Positions 46,641-55,973 are shown, numbered from the stretch's first letter. The stretch: DNA of 63,582 nucleotides from Bacteroidia bacterium (GCA_025999115.1 BNWW01000003.1:1-63582); one strand, 5' to 3'. Notes: a model not told the origin generated them from the letters alone. Numbers and translations are program-made.

Positions 46641-46671
46641 TTGGATCGGAAATATTTTTTCTCTATCTTTG
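46641..46671 (+). promoter_or_regulatory. Promoter of the cobalamin-uptake operon
   Basis: -33 TTG at 46641-46643 and -7 TATCTTTG at 46664-46671, separated by 20 bp, the Bacteroidota sigma-ABfr pattern. Predicted start of transcription falls right at the 5' edge of the riboswitch. Confidence 0.7.
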
Positions 46672-46677
46672 CACCCG

Positions 46678-46850
46678 CAACGGTTCTTAATTTTCCCATC
46701 CGGGAAAAAGATGAAAAGGGAATCGGGTGTAAATCCCGAACAGTCCCGCTGCTGTAAGCTCTGTTCAATGACGAAACAACATCAAAAGCCACTGATGGAA
46801 ATCGGGAAGGCGTTTTGCTCAAAAAGAGTAAGTCAGAAGACCTGCCGTTG
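46678..46850 (+). ncRNA. Cobalamin (adenosylcobalamin) riboswitch
   Basis: Closing stem caacggt (46678-46684) with gccgttg (46844-46850). Inside are the conserved stretches aatcgggtgtaaatcccg, cagtcccgctgctgtaa, the B12 box gccactg (46788-46794), gggaaggcg, and agtcagaagacctgcc. This is the standard cobalamin aptamer. Downstream a small hairpin gcctt/aaggc (46871-46875, 46883-46887) immediately precedes the aggagg at 46888-46893 and the ATG at 46896, so bound cobalamin probably hides the ribosome-binding region of the receptor gene. Confidence 0.95.
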
Positions 46851-46895
46851 AATATTATTCACGAACTTACGCCTTCGAGGAAAAGGCAGGAGGAT

Positions 46896-48836
46896 ATGAC
46901 GAAACGATTCTCGATTTTTACAATTTTTCAATGGATAGCCGTTTGTGTGATTTTCGCACAACAGCCGGTTGATTCCGTTCGTTTGCATGATTTGCCCGAA
47001 TTGCAAGTAAATGCTTCGGCGGCAACGATTTCCACTTCTCTTGTCCAAACTTTATCGGCCGCACAATTGGAAAAATTGAATGTCTTGCAGGCTTCCGATG
47101 CGATGAAACATTTGTCTGGCGTGCAAGTGAAAGATTACGGTGGAGTAGGGGGCTTGAAAACGGTTTCGATTCGTAGCTTGGGCGCCAATTATACGGCGGT
47201 AGCTGTGGATGGCATCACTGTTTCGGATTACCAGACGGGACAAATTGATTTGGGTCGCTTTTCGTTGGAAAACATTGAAAGTATTCGCTTGAATATCGGG
47301 GAGAGTGATAATATTTTTCAGCCGGCGCGGAATCAGGCTTTGGGTGGAACCATCCATCTGGTGTCGCGTCGTTTTATTCCTTCGGAAAACAAATCTCAAA
47401 CGATTAACGCCGGTATCAAAACCGGTTCATGGCAATTGTTTACTCCCTTTGTATCGTATGGACAAAAGATAGGAAAATATTTTAATATCCTGCTTTTTAC
47501 GGAACATCTTCAATCGAAAGGAAATTATCCTTATACCATCGGCGAAGAAGAACGCCGGCGCATCAATTCGGAAACGGAATATTGGCAATTGGAAAGCCGG
47601 CTGACCGGAAATTTCGGTAACGGCGGACAATTGGACTGGAAAGTTTCCTATTACGATTCCGATCGCAACTTGCCTTGCCCCGTTATTTCCATTAATCCTT
47701 ACGCGGGAGAAACGATGCACGACCGCAACCGTTTTTCGCAAATCAATTATACGCAACCGGTAGGAGAAAAATTTTCTCTCCTCGTGAATGCAAAAATCAA
47801 TGATTCCGAAATGCGGTATGCCGACCGGTTATATTCTCAAAATTGGGGTCATTATGCGCAAAATGAATATTACGGCAGTTTAACATTCCAATATCAACCC
47901 TTGGAGAATTTATTTGTTTCGTGGGCTAATGATGGAAGTTACGGTCTGTTCCGGCGGCGCAACGAGCAGGGAGAACTGAACCCTTCGCGTGTAGAATGGT
48001 TGAGCGCATTGTCCGCTAAATTTGAAAATGAAAGTCTGACTTTACATCTCCGTTTGTTGAATCAACAAAATCGAATGAAGGAACTGAACCGCCCATATCA
48101 GCATTTGTCACCTTGTATTGCGGGGTCTGTCCGGCTTTTGCGGCGTTTGCCCATTCGCTTGCGGATGTCATACAAAAACAGTTTTCGTTTACCGACCTTT
48201 GCTGATATTTATTATCCGAATTTGCCGAATCCGGGTTTAAAACCCGAAAATGCACATCAATTCAATATCGGCGGTGCATATACCGGTGATTTCGATCATA
48301 TTTTGTCTTCTCTTTCGTTTTCGGCAGACGCTTATTATAATCGGGTGAAAAATAAAATCATGGCGGTTCCGGCCAGTAGTTTGGCTTTGTGGTCGGTACA
48401 AAATTGTGATGAAGCAAAAATGAAAGGCGTGGATTTGAATGCCGTTTTGCAGTTCCGGATAATCGGAAAATATACTGCCGAAATTAGAGGAGCTTACACT
48501 TTTCAGGATGTAAGAAACGGGCAACAACAGCCTTTACGTTATACGCCGCGTCATATCGCCAATGGGCTTGTAAGCTTTACTACGCCTTGGATGGACGTGA
48601 ATTACAATTGGATTTATTGCGGCAACCGGTATTATAATGAAACGCCGGCGCCGGAAAGTTTATTGCCGCATTATCTCGAACAGGGATTAGCGCTGAACCG
48701 GATGATTGCTTTCCGGCAGTTTCAAATTCGCCTTTCAGCCGAATGTATCAACCTTTTTAATGTGCAATACGACATTGTGAGATCCTATCCCATGCCGGGG
48801 CGGTCGTTTCGATTTGGAGTGAAATTCAATTATTAG
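46896..48836 (+). CDS. btuB: BtuB-like TonB-dependent cobalamin receptor
   Basis: The start at 46896 gives MTKRFSIFTIFQWIAVCVIF with cleavage before QQPVDSV; the upstream in-frame region is riboswitch sequence. 646 residues, close to E. coli BtuB (about 614). Plug: LNVLQASDAMKHLSGVQVKD, YGGVGGLKTVSIRSLGANYT and YQTGQIDLGRFSLENIESIR; barrel to the terminal FRFGVKFNY, ending in aromatic Tyr. It moves vitamin B12 across the outer membrane with TonB energy. Riboswitch control and the two following genes make cobalamin or a related corrinoid the substrate. A stand-alone peptidase or CNA-type N-terminal extension is absent. Confidence 0.9.
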   Translation: MTKRFSIFTIFQWIAVCVIFAQQPVDSVRLHDLPELQVNASAATISTSLVQTLSAAQLEKLNVLQASDAMKHLSGVQVKDYGGVGGLKTVSIRSLGANYTAVAVDGITVSDYQTGQIDLGRFSLENIESIRLNIGESDNIFQPARNQALGGTIHLVSRRFIPSENKSQTINAGIKTGSWQLFTPFVSYGQKIGKYFNILLFTEHLQSKGNYPYTIGEEERRRINSETEYWQLESRLTGNFGNGGQLDWKVSYYDSDRNLPCPVISINPYAGETMHDRNRFSQINYTQPVGEKFSLLVNAKINDSEMRYADRLYSQNWGHYAQNEYYGSLTFQYQPLENLFVSWANDGSYGLFRRRNEQGELNPSRVEWLSALSAKFENESLTLHLRLLNQQNRMKELNRPYQHLSPCIAGSVRLLRRLPIRLRMSYKNSFRLPTFADIYYPNLPNPGLKPENAHQFNIGGAYTGDFDHILSSLSFSADAYYNRVKNKIMAVPASSLALWSVQNCDEAKMKGVDLNAVLQFRIIGKYTAEIRGAYTFQDVRNGQQQPLRYTPRHIANGLVSFTTPWMDVNYNWIYCGNRYYNETPAPESLLPHYLEQGLALNRMIAFRQFQIRLSAECINLFNVQYDIVRSYPMPGRSFRFGVKFNY

Positions 48837-48859
48837 TAACAATTTATATTATTTTCAAA

Positions 48860-49918
48860 ATGAAAAAGAGTCTTCAATTTTTTACGAGTGTATTGTTGGG
48901 TGTAGTATTAGCCCTGAGTGTGGTAAGTTGTGAATCCGACCCCGAACCTCAACCGGTGGTGCTGGGCGATTTGGGACAAGATTTGTTGATTTCCGGAAAT
49001 AAATTGTATATTTCCATGAGTAATTCCAGTTATGTGGGTGTCTTGGATATTGAAAATCACGCCAAAGGCGTTTTTATTCTGAATCAAGGAGGAAACAAAC
49101 AAAACAATGCCAGTTTAATGTTTTATGATGCAGCTAAAGATGAAATTTCCAATGTGTCGGTGCAAAACATGAAAATGATTCGTCTGTTCAATGACGAAAC
49201 GCCTCGCACTCCGCGTTATTTGGCCGCTCATGAAGGTAAAATTTATGTTTCTTGCTGGGATGGAACGGTAGCCCGGATTGATGCCGCCGGTTTGACGGTC
49301 GAAGGCAGTTCCTCCTCTGTCGGTAAATATCCCGAAGGGATGGCGGTTGCTAACGGTAAACTTTATGTCGCTAATGCCAGTTATATGGCCGAAACGGATC
49401 ATACTTTGTCGGTGATTAATCTTTCGGATTTTTATGCAAAAAATCAGGAACTAATCACGGTAGGAGAAAATCCCAATATTGTGAAAGCCGATGGAAAATC
49501 TTCCGTTTATATAAGTTATCAAGGGAATTTTATGGATGTTCCGGGCGGTTTTCAACGGCTGAATGTTACAACAAATCAGGTTACCGGTTTAGCCGATGCG
49601 CCTACTACCGATTTTGCCTTGTCCGGCGATTACGTTTATTTTTATAATATCACTTACGATGAAAATTGGAATCCGACCTCGGCATTCGGGCGATATAATG
49701 TGTCGCAAGCAACGGCAGACGCGATTGAACCGATTGTATATGATGATGTTACCATTCAAAATCCTTATGGTATTGCGATCGCTTCCGACGGCAAACTTTA
49801 TATTGCAGATGCTGTCGATTACAGCAATCCGGGTAAAATATATGTTTTTGATGCTACGGGGAAAAAGATTGCGGAACATACCGCCGGCATTAATCCCTGC
49901 AAATTTGTATTTAATTGA
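48860..49918 (+). CDS. btuG: BtuG-like surface beta-propeller lipoprotein
   Basis: Lipobox SVVS|C near residue 24, then an acidic ESDPEPQP linker. The rest is a YncE-like beta-propeller with repeated strand pairs (LISGNKLYISMSNSSYVGVL, AAHEGKIYVSCWDGTVARID, MAVANGKLYVANASYMAE, IASDGKLYIADAVDYSNPG). In Bacteroides, BtuG is a surface propeller that binds B12 with very high affinity and hands it to BtuB. Position 23 bp behind btuB under a cobalamin riboswitch supports this. The family assignment from sequence alone is propeller lipoprotein; BtuG is inference from context. Confidence 0.8.
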   Translation: MKKSLQFFTSVLLGVVLALSVVSCESDPEPQPVVLGDLGQDLLISGNKLYISMSNSSYVGVLDIENHAKGVFILNQGGNKQNNASLMFYDAAKDEISNVSVQNMKMIRLFNDETPRTPRYLAAHEGKIYVSCWDGTVARIDAAGLTVEGSSSSVGKYPEGMAVANGKLYVANASYMAETDHTLSVINLSDFYAKNQELITVGENPNIVKADGKSSVYISYQGNFMDVPGGFQRLNVTTNQVTGLADAPTTDFALSGDYVYFYNITYDENWNPTSAFGRYNVSQATADAIEPIVYDDVTIQNPYGIAIASDGKLYIADAVDYSNPGKIYVFDATGKKIAEHTAGINPCKFVFN

Positions 49919-51045
49919 TGAAAAAATTAGTCTTATTCCTTGTTCCGATTGTTTTATTCGCTTGTAACCCAAGCGGGAAAGAAATTTCATCCCAGAACGT
50001 AACCTGCGACACGATCCGCTATGCCACCGGATTTGAAATCGAAACTCATACCGGTTATCAAATTCTTCGAATTAAAAATCCATGGCAGAACGGAATTGTG
50101 TTGCAATCATACATTTTAGTTCCCAAAAGTGAAAAATTGCCGGAAAATTTGCCCCAAGGAATCCTCATTCACACGCCTTTACAACGCACGGTCGCTTTTT
50201 CCTCCGTCGTTTGCGGAATGATGAACGAATTAAATGTTTTATCTTCATTAGCAGGAGTCGCCGAACCGCAATACATCGCCATCCCCCAAATCCAAGAACG
50301 TATGATTCATCACGCTCTTGCCGACATAGGACAAGCTGCCCGCCCGAATATCGAATTGTTAATCTCCCTCGAAGCCGAAGTCTTCTTTACCAATCCCATC
50401 AACGAGTCCGGCGCCGCTTCCTTGGAAAAACTCTCCGCCACCACGATTCCTTGTTTAGAATGGATGGAAAATCATCCTTTGGGACAAGCGGAATGGATTC
50501 GTGTTTTCGGTCTTTTGTTCGACAAAAAAAACTTGGCCGATTCGTTGTTTGCGGCCACCGAACAATCCTATCTGGCTCTACAAGCCTTGTGCAATACCGT
50601 ATCGCATCGTCCCACGGTCATGATTGAGAAAAAATACGGCGATTTCTGGTATATGCCCGGCGGACACAGTTATTTCGCACATCTTTTGGAAGCGGCCGGA
50701 GCGGATTATCTTTTCAGGAAAAATGACAGCTCCGGCTCGATTTCATACAAGTTTGAAACTGTATTGGAACGCGCCGAAAAGGCTGATTTTTGGTTGTTTA
50801 AATACTATAATCCCTACGATTTAACGTACAAGCAATTAGCCGCCGAATATCCGGGTTACGAATGGTTCGATGCCTGCAAAAACCGGAAAATCTACGCTTG
50901 CAACACTCAAAAAACGGCTCATTATTACCACGAATTACCGCTTCATCCCGATTGGATTCTGGAAGATTTGATTCGAATTTTTCATCCCGAATTATTGTCC
51001 GGCGGTGCGTTGCGTTATTATTTTCCGCTGAAAGAATCGGATTAA
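49918..51045 (+). CDS. btuF: BtuF-like cobalamin-binding lipoprotein
   Basis: The ATG at 49918 overlaps the stop of the preceding gene by one base (tgATGa), showing translational coupling. Lipobox LFA|C at about residue 16. The fold of type III periplasmic binding proteins is seen: LQRTVAFSSVVCGMMNELNV, PNIELLISLEAEVFFTNP, a long helix, then VMIEKKYGDFWYMPGGHSYF and YFAHLLEAAGADYLF. BtuF passes B12 from the periplasm to the BtuCD ABC transporter. No btuC or btuD follows; they must be elsewhere. The C-terminal half is somewhat divergent from siderophore binders, fitting a corrinoid ligand. Confidence 0.82.
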   Translation: MKKLVLFLVPIVLFACNPSGKEISSQNVTCDTIRYATGFEIETHTGYQILRIKNPWQNGIVLQSYILVPKSEKLPENLPQGILIHTPLQRTVAFSSVVCGMMNELNVLSSLAGVAEPQYIAIPQIQERMIHHALADIGQAARPNIELLISLEAEVFFTNPINESGAASLEKLSATTIPCLEWMENHPLGQAEWIRVFGLLFDKKNLADSLFAATEQSYLALQALCNTVSHRPTVMIEKKYGDFWYMPGGHSYFAHLLEAAGADYLFRKNDSSGSISYKFETVLERAEKADFWLFKYYNPYDLTYKQLAAEYPGYEWFDACKNRKIYACNTQKTAHYYHELPLHPDWILEDLIRIFHPELLSGGALRYYFPLKESD

Positions 51046-51057
51046 AAAAAAAATCTG

Positions 51058-51065
51058 TACATTTG
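51058..51065 (+). promoter_or_regulatory. Probable -7 element of cls
   Basis: TACATTTG, 32 bp upstream of the cardiolipin synthase start and just after the btuF stop, suggesting cls is transcribed on its own rather than only with the B12 operon. Confidence 0.4.
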
Positions 51066-51096
51066 CAATTCGGATGCTGAAAATATCAAGGATACC

Positions 51097-52515
51097 ATGA
51101 ATCATTTATCCATTTTGCAAACAATCGGTTATGCTGTTTATCTGCTGTTGATTATCGGAACGGTATTAGTTGTTCTCACGCGCAATCAAAATCCCGTGAA
51201 AACGATTGCTTGGCTCACGGTTTTGATTTTTGTTCCGATGGTAGGATTGATTTGTTATTACTTTTTCGGAAAAGATACGCGCAAACAACGCTTGGTAAAC
51301 CGGAAATATTATGATAAAATTAAAAACCTGTATTTCAAAGAGTTACTGGCGGAAGAGCAAGACAATGTCTGGCCGGAATACGAACCTTTGGTGTGTTTGC
51401 TGAAAAGCAATAACCGTTCGCCGGTGCTGCCCGGAAGCAAAGTTGAAATCATCACTTCCGGCGAACGGATGTTTGAAGCGATGATCGAAGATATGGAAAA
51501 AGCGCAAGACCACATCCACATCGAATTTTTTATTTTCAAAGACGACGAAACAGGCCGTTTAGTCAAAACCATATTGATGAAAAAGGCTTTGCAGGGCGTG
51601 AAAGTACGATTTATTTACGACAATGTGGCTAATTGGCAAGTGTCGCGCCATTTTTACCATGAAATGACCGAAGCCGGTGTGCAAATCGCTTGCCTGATGG
51701 AAACGCGCTATCCTTTGGTGCAAAGCAGTAAAATCAATTACCGGAATCATCGAAAAGTCGTTGTAATGGATGGGAAAATCGGCTACATGGGCGGCATGAA
51801 TGTGTCGAACGATTATTCGAGTAATCCTTATTGGCAAGATTGTCATTTGCGGATCGAAGGCTTAGGTGTTCACGGATTGCAATCCAGTTTTATGATCGAT
51901 TGGTATTCCTCCGGAAAACAGTGGAGTGATACGAAAAAGTATTTCCCGCCGATGCCCGTTTACACCCATAATTTAATGCAAATTGTTACCGGCGGGCCAT
52001 ACAGCGAATATTCCAATCTTTTGCAGGCGACGATTCGCATCGTGTTGGGTGCAAAAAAATATTTGTATATGCAAACGCCCTATTTTTTGCCGACACAATC
52101 TTTGTTTGAAGCTTTGCAAATCGCTTCGTTGAGCGGTGTGGATGTTCGTTTGATGGTTTCGCAAAAATCCGATTCTTCATACGTCGATCCGGCTTCCCAT
52201 TCCTATTTTGAAGATTTATTGAAAGCGGGAATGCGCATTTACGCCAATCAAAACCAATTTATCCATGCCAAAACCATTGTGGCCGACGATTATATTTCGG
52301 TAGTCGGTTCCTGTAATTTGGATTTCCGCAGTCTGGAAACCAATTTTGAAATCAACTGCTATATGTACGACCCCGAATTGGCCAAACAAAACCGGAAAAT
52401 CTTTTTCGACGACCTGAAACATTGTAAAGAAATTACTTATAAACAATGGATCAAACGCAACCATTGGAAACGTTTGCTCGAATCGGTGATGCGATTGTTT
52501 GCGCCTTTGATGTAG
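51097..52515 (+). CDS. cls: Cardiolipin synthase (phospholipase D family)
   Basis: 472 residues: two N-terminal transmembrane helices (LLLIIGTVLVVLTRN and TIAWLTVLIFVPMVGLICYY) then two PLD domains. HKD motifs HRKVVVMDGKIGYMGGMN near residue 216 and HAKTIVADDYISVVGSCNLD near 389 are both intact. It joins two phosphatidylglycerol molecules, or PG and PE, to make cardiolipin at the inner membrane. The length matches ClsA-type enzymes. Confidence 0.93.
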   Translation: MNHLSILQTIGYAVYLLLIIGTVLVVLTRNQNPVKTIAWLTVLIFVPMVGLICYYFFGKDTRKQRLVNRKYYDKIKNLYFKELLAEEQDNVWPEYEPLVCLLKSNNRSPVLPGSKVEIITSGERMFEAMIEDMEKAQDHIHIEFFIFKDDETGRLVKTILMKKALQGVKVRFIYDNVANWQVSRHFYHEMTEAGVQIACLMETRYPLVQSSKINYRNHRKVVVMDGKIGYMGGMNVSNDYSSNPYWQDCHLRIEGLGVHGLQSSFMIDWYSSGKQWSDTKKYFPPMPVYTHNLMQIVTGGPYSEYSNLLQATIRIVLGAKKYLYMQTPYFLPTQSLFEALQIASLSGVDVRLMVSQKSDSSYVDPASHSYFEDLLKAGMRIYANQNQFIHAKTIVADDYISVVGSCNLDFRSLETNFEINCYMYDPELAKQNRKIFFDDLKHCKEITYKQWIKRNHWKRLLESVMRLFAPLM

Positions 52516-52686
52516 GGTTTGTATTTCCATAATTTTTTTAATAAGGTAATGAGGTTGGTAATTATATATTAATCATTTGCTACTGAGGTGGTTTTGTATT
52601 TGAATTAGGTAGAAATGAGGTTTTTAAATCTGCGCAAATCGTGATAATCTGCATTATATGAGCAAACGTTTGACACTAATATGAAA

Positions 52687-52998
52687 TTACCGGATTACAA
52701 ATTTCCGAACCATTCCTTCCAATTTAAAAATATAAATAGCTTTTGGAAGATGCAATTCAAAACTTTCGTCCGAAGTGCGGATTTCTATTTCACGCACTTT
52801 ATTGCCGACAATGGTCAAAATCTGTAATTTGGAACCGACCGGCGCGTTTTTAACATAAAGAATATTATTGATAACGGATAATTCGGGCAATATGGAAACA
52901 TCCTCTACATTTGCTTTTTCTTTTCTGTTTTGAGCTTCAAGTGAAAATTGCAATGTAAGAGTAAATAAAAGTGTAACGATCAATAATAATTTCCTCAT
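52687..52998 (-). CDS. Minimal protein: signal peptide plus T9SS-type sorting-domain-like fold
   Basis: 103 residues: signal peptide MRKLLLIVTLLFTLTLQFSL..AQ, a short charged linker, then 75 residues that look like a stand-alone T9SS type A sorting domain (VINNILYVKNAPVGSKLQIL, VGNKVREIEIRTS, LPKAIYIFKLEGMVRKFVIR). There is no cargo domain between the two. A remnant of a larger cargo gene is possible but the reading frame is clean from start to stop. It could compete for or occupy sorting machinery, or be an intact small protein with a different role. It stands alone between cls and the FadL-like gene, with 171 bp of gene-free sequence before it. Confidence 0.65.
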   Translation of the reverse strand: MRKLLLIVTLLFTLTLQFSLEAQNRKEKANVEDVSILPELSVINNILYVKNAPVGSKLQILTIVGNKVREIEIRTSDESFELHLPKAIYIFKLEGMVRKFVIR

Positions 52999-53063
52999 TT
53001 TACTTTATTTTCCCGATTTGCTTGCAAAAGTAATACTTTTTTTATTAAAAACGCGCCTGCCGG

Positions 53064-54626
53064 TTAAAATTTGTATCCAACGGTCAATAAACCTTTGTAC
53101 GTGATATTATGTAATGCGATAGTATTGGATTTCACAAGTTTTTCAATCCTCCCGTTTTCTTCGGCTTCAAACGACGGAAAATAATATAAATCATCGGTTT
53201 GCGAACGCACTACAAAGGCTAAATCGGCGTAACATTGCGGTGTAAACTTATATCCGATTCCGGCGGTGAAATACTGCGTATCTCCGCTGATAGTGAAATG
53301 GGGAACGGTGCCCGGAATTAAATCCTTATACTCGCCCTGCAAATCATAAGCCGTCGGATTCGAGGCAAAGGTTGTACTATACGGATTTTGAGACCAAGCA
53401 TAACCCAAGCGTCCCGAAAATTGCTGTGTGAAACGGTATTCTCCACCTGCACGAAGCGTTGAAGTTAGTTTGAAATCGTCTTTTACCCAATTATTGACAT
53501 CGGCATAATAACTGTAATCGTTATCATCTCGCGATAAACGCATCCCCTGATAGTTTTTGATTTCATAATCTAAACTCAAAATCGCTTTTCTGCCTAATAC
53601 GGTCGCCGCGCTAAATGTCCAAACCGAAGGCGTCTTCAAATTATAATTGGTATAACCATCGGAAGGTGTATTGGCAAAGTCATCTACATTGGCAGGTGAA
53701 TATTTCGCATCAATGGAGCCTGAATAATAATTTGTCATTGAATACCAAGTCGGTGAATGATAAGCAATCCCCAAACGAAGAGCATCGAAAGGTCGATAAA
53801 TCGCCCCGATTTTCAATTGCAGACCGGAACCTTCCGTTTCAAATGAATTTTTCAATGTAAAACCGCCGCCATCCGCATCTTCATCATAAGTGGAAAGATA
53901 AGAATAAGTAATTTCCGTCAGCGAAATTGTTGCACCCAAATAAAATTGATCGGAAAAATTGGCGCCAAAAGAAAAATCCCAACTCGAAATATCTCCTTTT
54001 TCGGAAACGTTTAAACGATGTTTAAGTTCGCCTTCGGGAAACATGCTGACATATTGATTCACATCTTTAGGATCTTGGCCGGATGAGGGATCAACCGGAT
54101 TAATAATATAGGCTTCATAACCCAATGTACCCAACCAGGGAGTATTCTGATAATCAATATTTCCTACTTTATGACCAAATAATTGTTGCACCATATAATC
54201 GGTTACAGACGCAGGAGACGCTGCCGCTGTTTGATAATTGCGATCAAACGATTTAATCCGGTTATAGGATACGGAAAAATTAAATGCCGTCGGATTATCT
54301 CCATACGTCGGAAAATAACCGACATACGAAACATTATCAAAATTGAATTTGGAAGCATATTCTCCATTTAATTCGGTTTTTGTATTGGCCGAAGATAAAT
54401 TTAAACTTGCATTTATTTCCGACGAACGATATACGCCCAAGCTGGCCGGATTGATAGTGATGCCGGTTACATCGCCTCCCAGAGCGCCAAAAGCGCCTCC
54501 CATGGCAATACCGCGCGCCGTTCCATTTAAATCGGTTCCCGAATAACGAATGACATCCAATTCGCCTTCCGCAAACACTCCTAATGTGCAGCTAAATAAA
54601 ACTGCCGATAATATTATTTTTTTCAT
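53064..54626 (-). CDS. OmpP1/FadL-family outer-membrane transporter
   Basis: 520 residues: signal peptide ending GVFAEG, then RYSGTDLNGTARGIAMGGAF and GALGGDVTGITINPASLGVY, the N-terminal hatch with the NPA motif of the FadL family. About 14 barrel strands follow, ending ITYKGLLTVGYKF with terminal Phe. FadL-type channels take up long-chain fatty acids or hydrophobic compounds; Bacteroidota homologues are mostly uncharacterised. The gene downstream on the minus strand is the minimal sorting-domain protein 65 bp away; a shared transcript is possible. Confidence 0.85.
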   Translation of the reverse strand: MKKIILSAVLFSCTLGVFAEGELDVIRYSGTDLNGTARGIAMGGAFGALGGDVTGITINPASLGVYRSSEINASLNLSSANTKTELNGEYASKFNFDNVSYVGYFPTYGDNPTAFNFSVSYNRIKSFDRNYQTAAASPASVTDYMVQQLFGHKVGNIDYQNTPWLGTLGYEAYIINPVDPSSGQDPKDVNQYVSMFPEGELKHRLNVSEKGDISSWDFSFGANFSDQFYLGATISLTEITYSYLSTYDEDADGGGFTLKNSFETEGSGLQLKIGAIYRPFDALRLGIAYHSPTWYSMTNYYSGSIDAKYSPANVDDFANTPSDGYTNYNLKTPSVWTFSAATVLGRKAILSLDYEIKNYQGMRLSRDDNDYSYYADVNNWVKDDFKLTSTLRAGGEYRFTQQFSGRLGYAWSQNPYSTTFASNPTAYDLQGEYKDLIPGTVPHFTISGDTQYFTAGIGYKFTPQCYADLAFVVRSQTDDLYYFPSFEAEENGRIEKLVKSNTIALHNITYKGLLTVGYKF

Positions 54627-54673
54627 TGCTTTTTTAGTTTTTAAAGTCTTAAAATCTTCAAGTCTTTAAGTTA

Positions 54674-55807
54674 TTATCTTCTGCCACCGGAAGAACGGCC
54701 TCCTCCGCCACCCGAACTTCCGCCCGATGAACGACCGCCGCCCGAATAACCGCCGCCACCGGAAGAACTTCCGCTCGACGATCTCGACGAACTGCCGCTA
54801 TTGTACGAACCGCTACTGCTGCTACGAGATGAACCCGAACTCGATTCTCTATTATACGAACCGCTATTGCTGCTTCGAGATGAACTTGAACTTGAACCGC
54901 CGGAATAAGAATCACTTCTGCTACCGGAAGACGAACGTCCGGAACTATAATCGCCCGACGAACTGCTTCTACTGCTGCCGGAACTGCGGTCGTTGCCGTA
55001 AGCGCCTCTATCTACACTCGAAGAACGGGAAGAGCTGCCGTCTCGCGTAGCCGAATTTCTTCCGGATGAAGAGGAACGACCGGAAGAATATCCGTCACTT
55101 CTCCTGCTCGAAGATGAACGGTCGGAACCATAAGTACGTCCGCTGGAATTAGAAGATGACCTGCGACCATTTGCATACGATCCGGAAGAATAATTATAAT
55201 AATGATGGTGGTGTCCGTAATAGCCGTAATGACCGTAATATCCACCGTAATACCATGAATTGTAATAATAGGGCGAATGCCAATACCAACTGTTGTAGTG
55301 CCACGGGCTATACCATCCGTAATATCCGCCGTAATACCAAGGATCGTACCAAGGATAGTAACTGCCGTAATATCCGCCGTAATAATTGGTGTAATATCGA
55401 TTCGAATAGTTGTTATCCGATTCGTCGAAATCAATTTCGTATTCATTGCCGTTTACACGGATATTGACGTTGTCCGCTCCGGAAATTACGATTTTAGTAG
55501 GGTCGTGAAATTTAACGATGCGTTGGGTTAATCCGTTTTCATCAATATATTCTACAATGGTATCTTCTTCTGCCGTAGCGGGTGCATCGGAAGAATAACG
55601 CCGGTTGTATTCGTCAATGTCGCGATTGGAAAGCGTTGCGAGTACCACCGGTGTTTCTTTTTCAATTACGGTTGCCTGCGGAACCGTATTTTTAGTAACT
55701 TTTTGATTTTTAGGAGAATAGTAAATGTCATCCTCAAACGATTGTGCGGACGTGGAAAATGCTGCCAGCAACATCACGCCTAAACTATACCATTTTAGTG
55801 CTTTCAT
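54674..55807 (-). CDS. Exported low-complexity protein (Tyr/His/Gly-rich then Ser/Arg/Gly-rich)
   Basis: The start at 55807 gives MKALKWYSLGVMLLAAFSTS with cleavage after AQ; starts 3 and 21 codons upstream are less likely. Residues 20-125 are ordinary (SNRDIDEYNRRYSSD, TQRIVKFHDPTKIVISG, VNGNEYEIDFDES). Residues about 130-215 are a run of Tyr, Trp, Gly and His (YYGGYYGSYYPWYDPWYYGG, YYGHHHHYYNY). The last 160 residues are a Ser/Arg/Gly-rich tail ending GGGGGRSSGGRR. Such proteins occur as single copies in many Bacteroidota and have no known function. The tail should be disordered and very basic, and may bind nucleic acid or acidic polysaccharide. Confidence 0.78.
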   Translation of the reverse strand: MKALKWYSLGVMLLAAFSTSAQSFEDDIYYSPKNQKVTKNTVPQATVIEKETPVVLATLSNRDIDEYNRRYSSDAPATAEEDTIVEYIDENGLTQRIVKFHDPTKIVISGADNVNIRVNGNEYEIDFDESDNNYSNRYYTNYYGGYYGSYYPWYDPWYYGGYYGWYSPWHYNSWYWHSPYYYNSWYYGGYYGHYGYYGHHHHYYNYSSGSYANGRRSSSNSSGRTYGSDRSSSSRRSDGYSSGRSSSSGRNSATRDGSSSRSSSVDRGAYGNDRSSGSSRSSSSGDYSSGRSSSGSRSDSYSGGSSSSSSRSSNSGSYNRESSSGSSRSSSSGSYNSGSSSRSSSGSSSGGGGYSGGGRSSGGSSGGGGGRSSGGRR

Positions 55808-55923
55808 TGTAATCATATTCTTAATTGTTAATAATTTATTTTTCAGTTCCAATTTCAATTGGATATACAAAAATAGGAAAAGTAAAACGGAATGCCAAAA
55901 AATTATTGATATTTAACAAACTA

Positions 55924-55955
55924 TTTGGTATTAGGCGCCAAATTTCCTACCTTTG
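55924..55955 (+). promoter_or_regulatory. Promoter of the RsmI-like/YrdC-like gene pair
   Basis: -33 TTTG (55924-55927) and -7 TACCTTTG (55948-55955) with 20 bp between, 18 bp upstream of the ATG at 55974. A good match to the Bacteroidota primary promoter. Confidence 0.7.
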
Positions 55956-55973
55956 TCGGGAAAATTGAAATAT

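Noticed and set aside
46815..46895. N-terminal extension of the BtuB-like protein
   Set aside because: It is riboswitch sequence in frame; the signal peptide begins at 46896.
52516..52686. 171-bp gap examined for RNA genes or promoters
   Set aside because: AT-rich, with an atctgcgcaaatc word resembling part of a common repeat but no full element, tRNA or clear promoter.
55012..55446. Ile/Thr-rich ORF and repeated units near 54.7-55.4 kb, considered as CRISPR or another gene
   Set aside because: The repetition is of short Ser/Arg/Gly and Tyr/Gly codons of one exported protein; there are no regular spacers.
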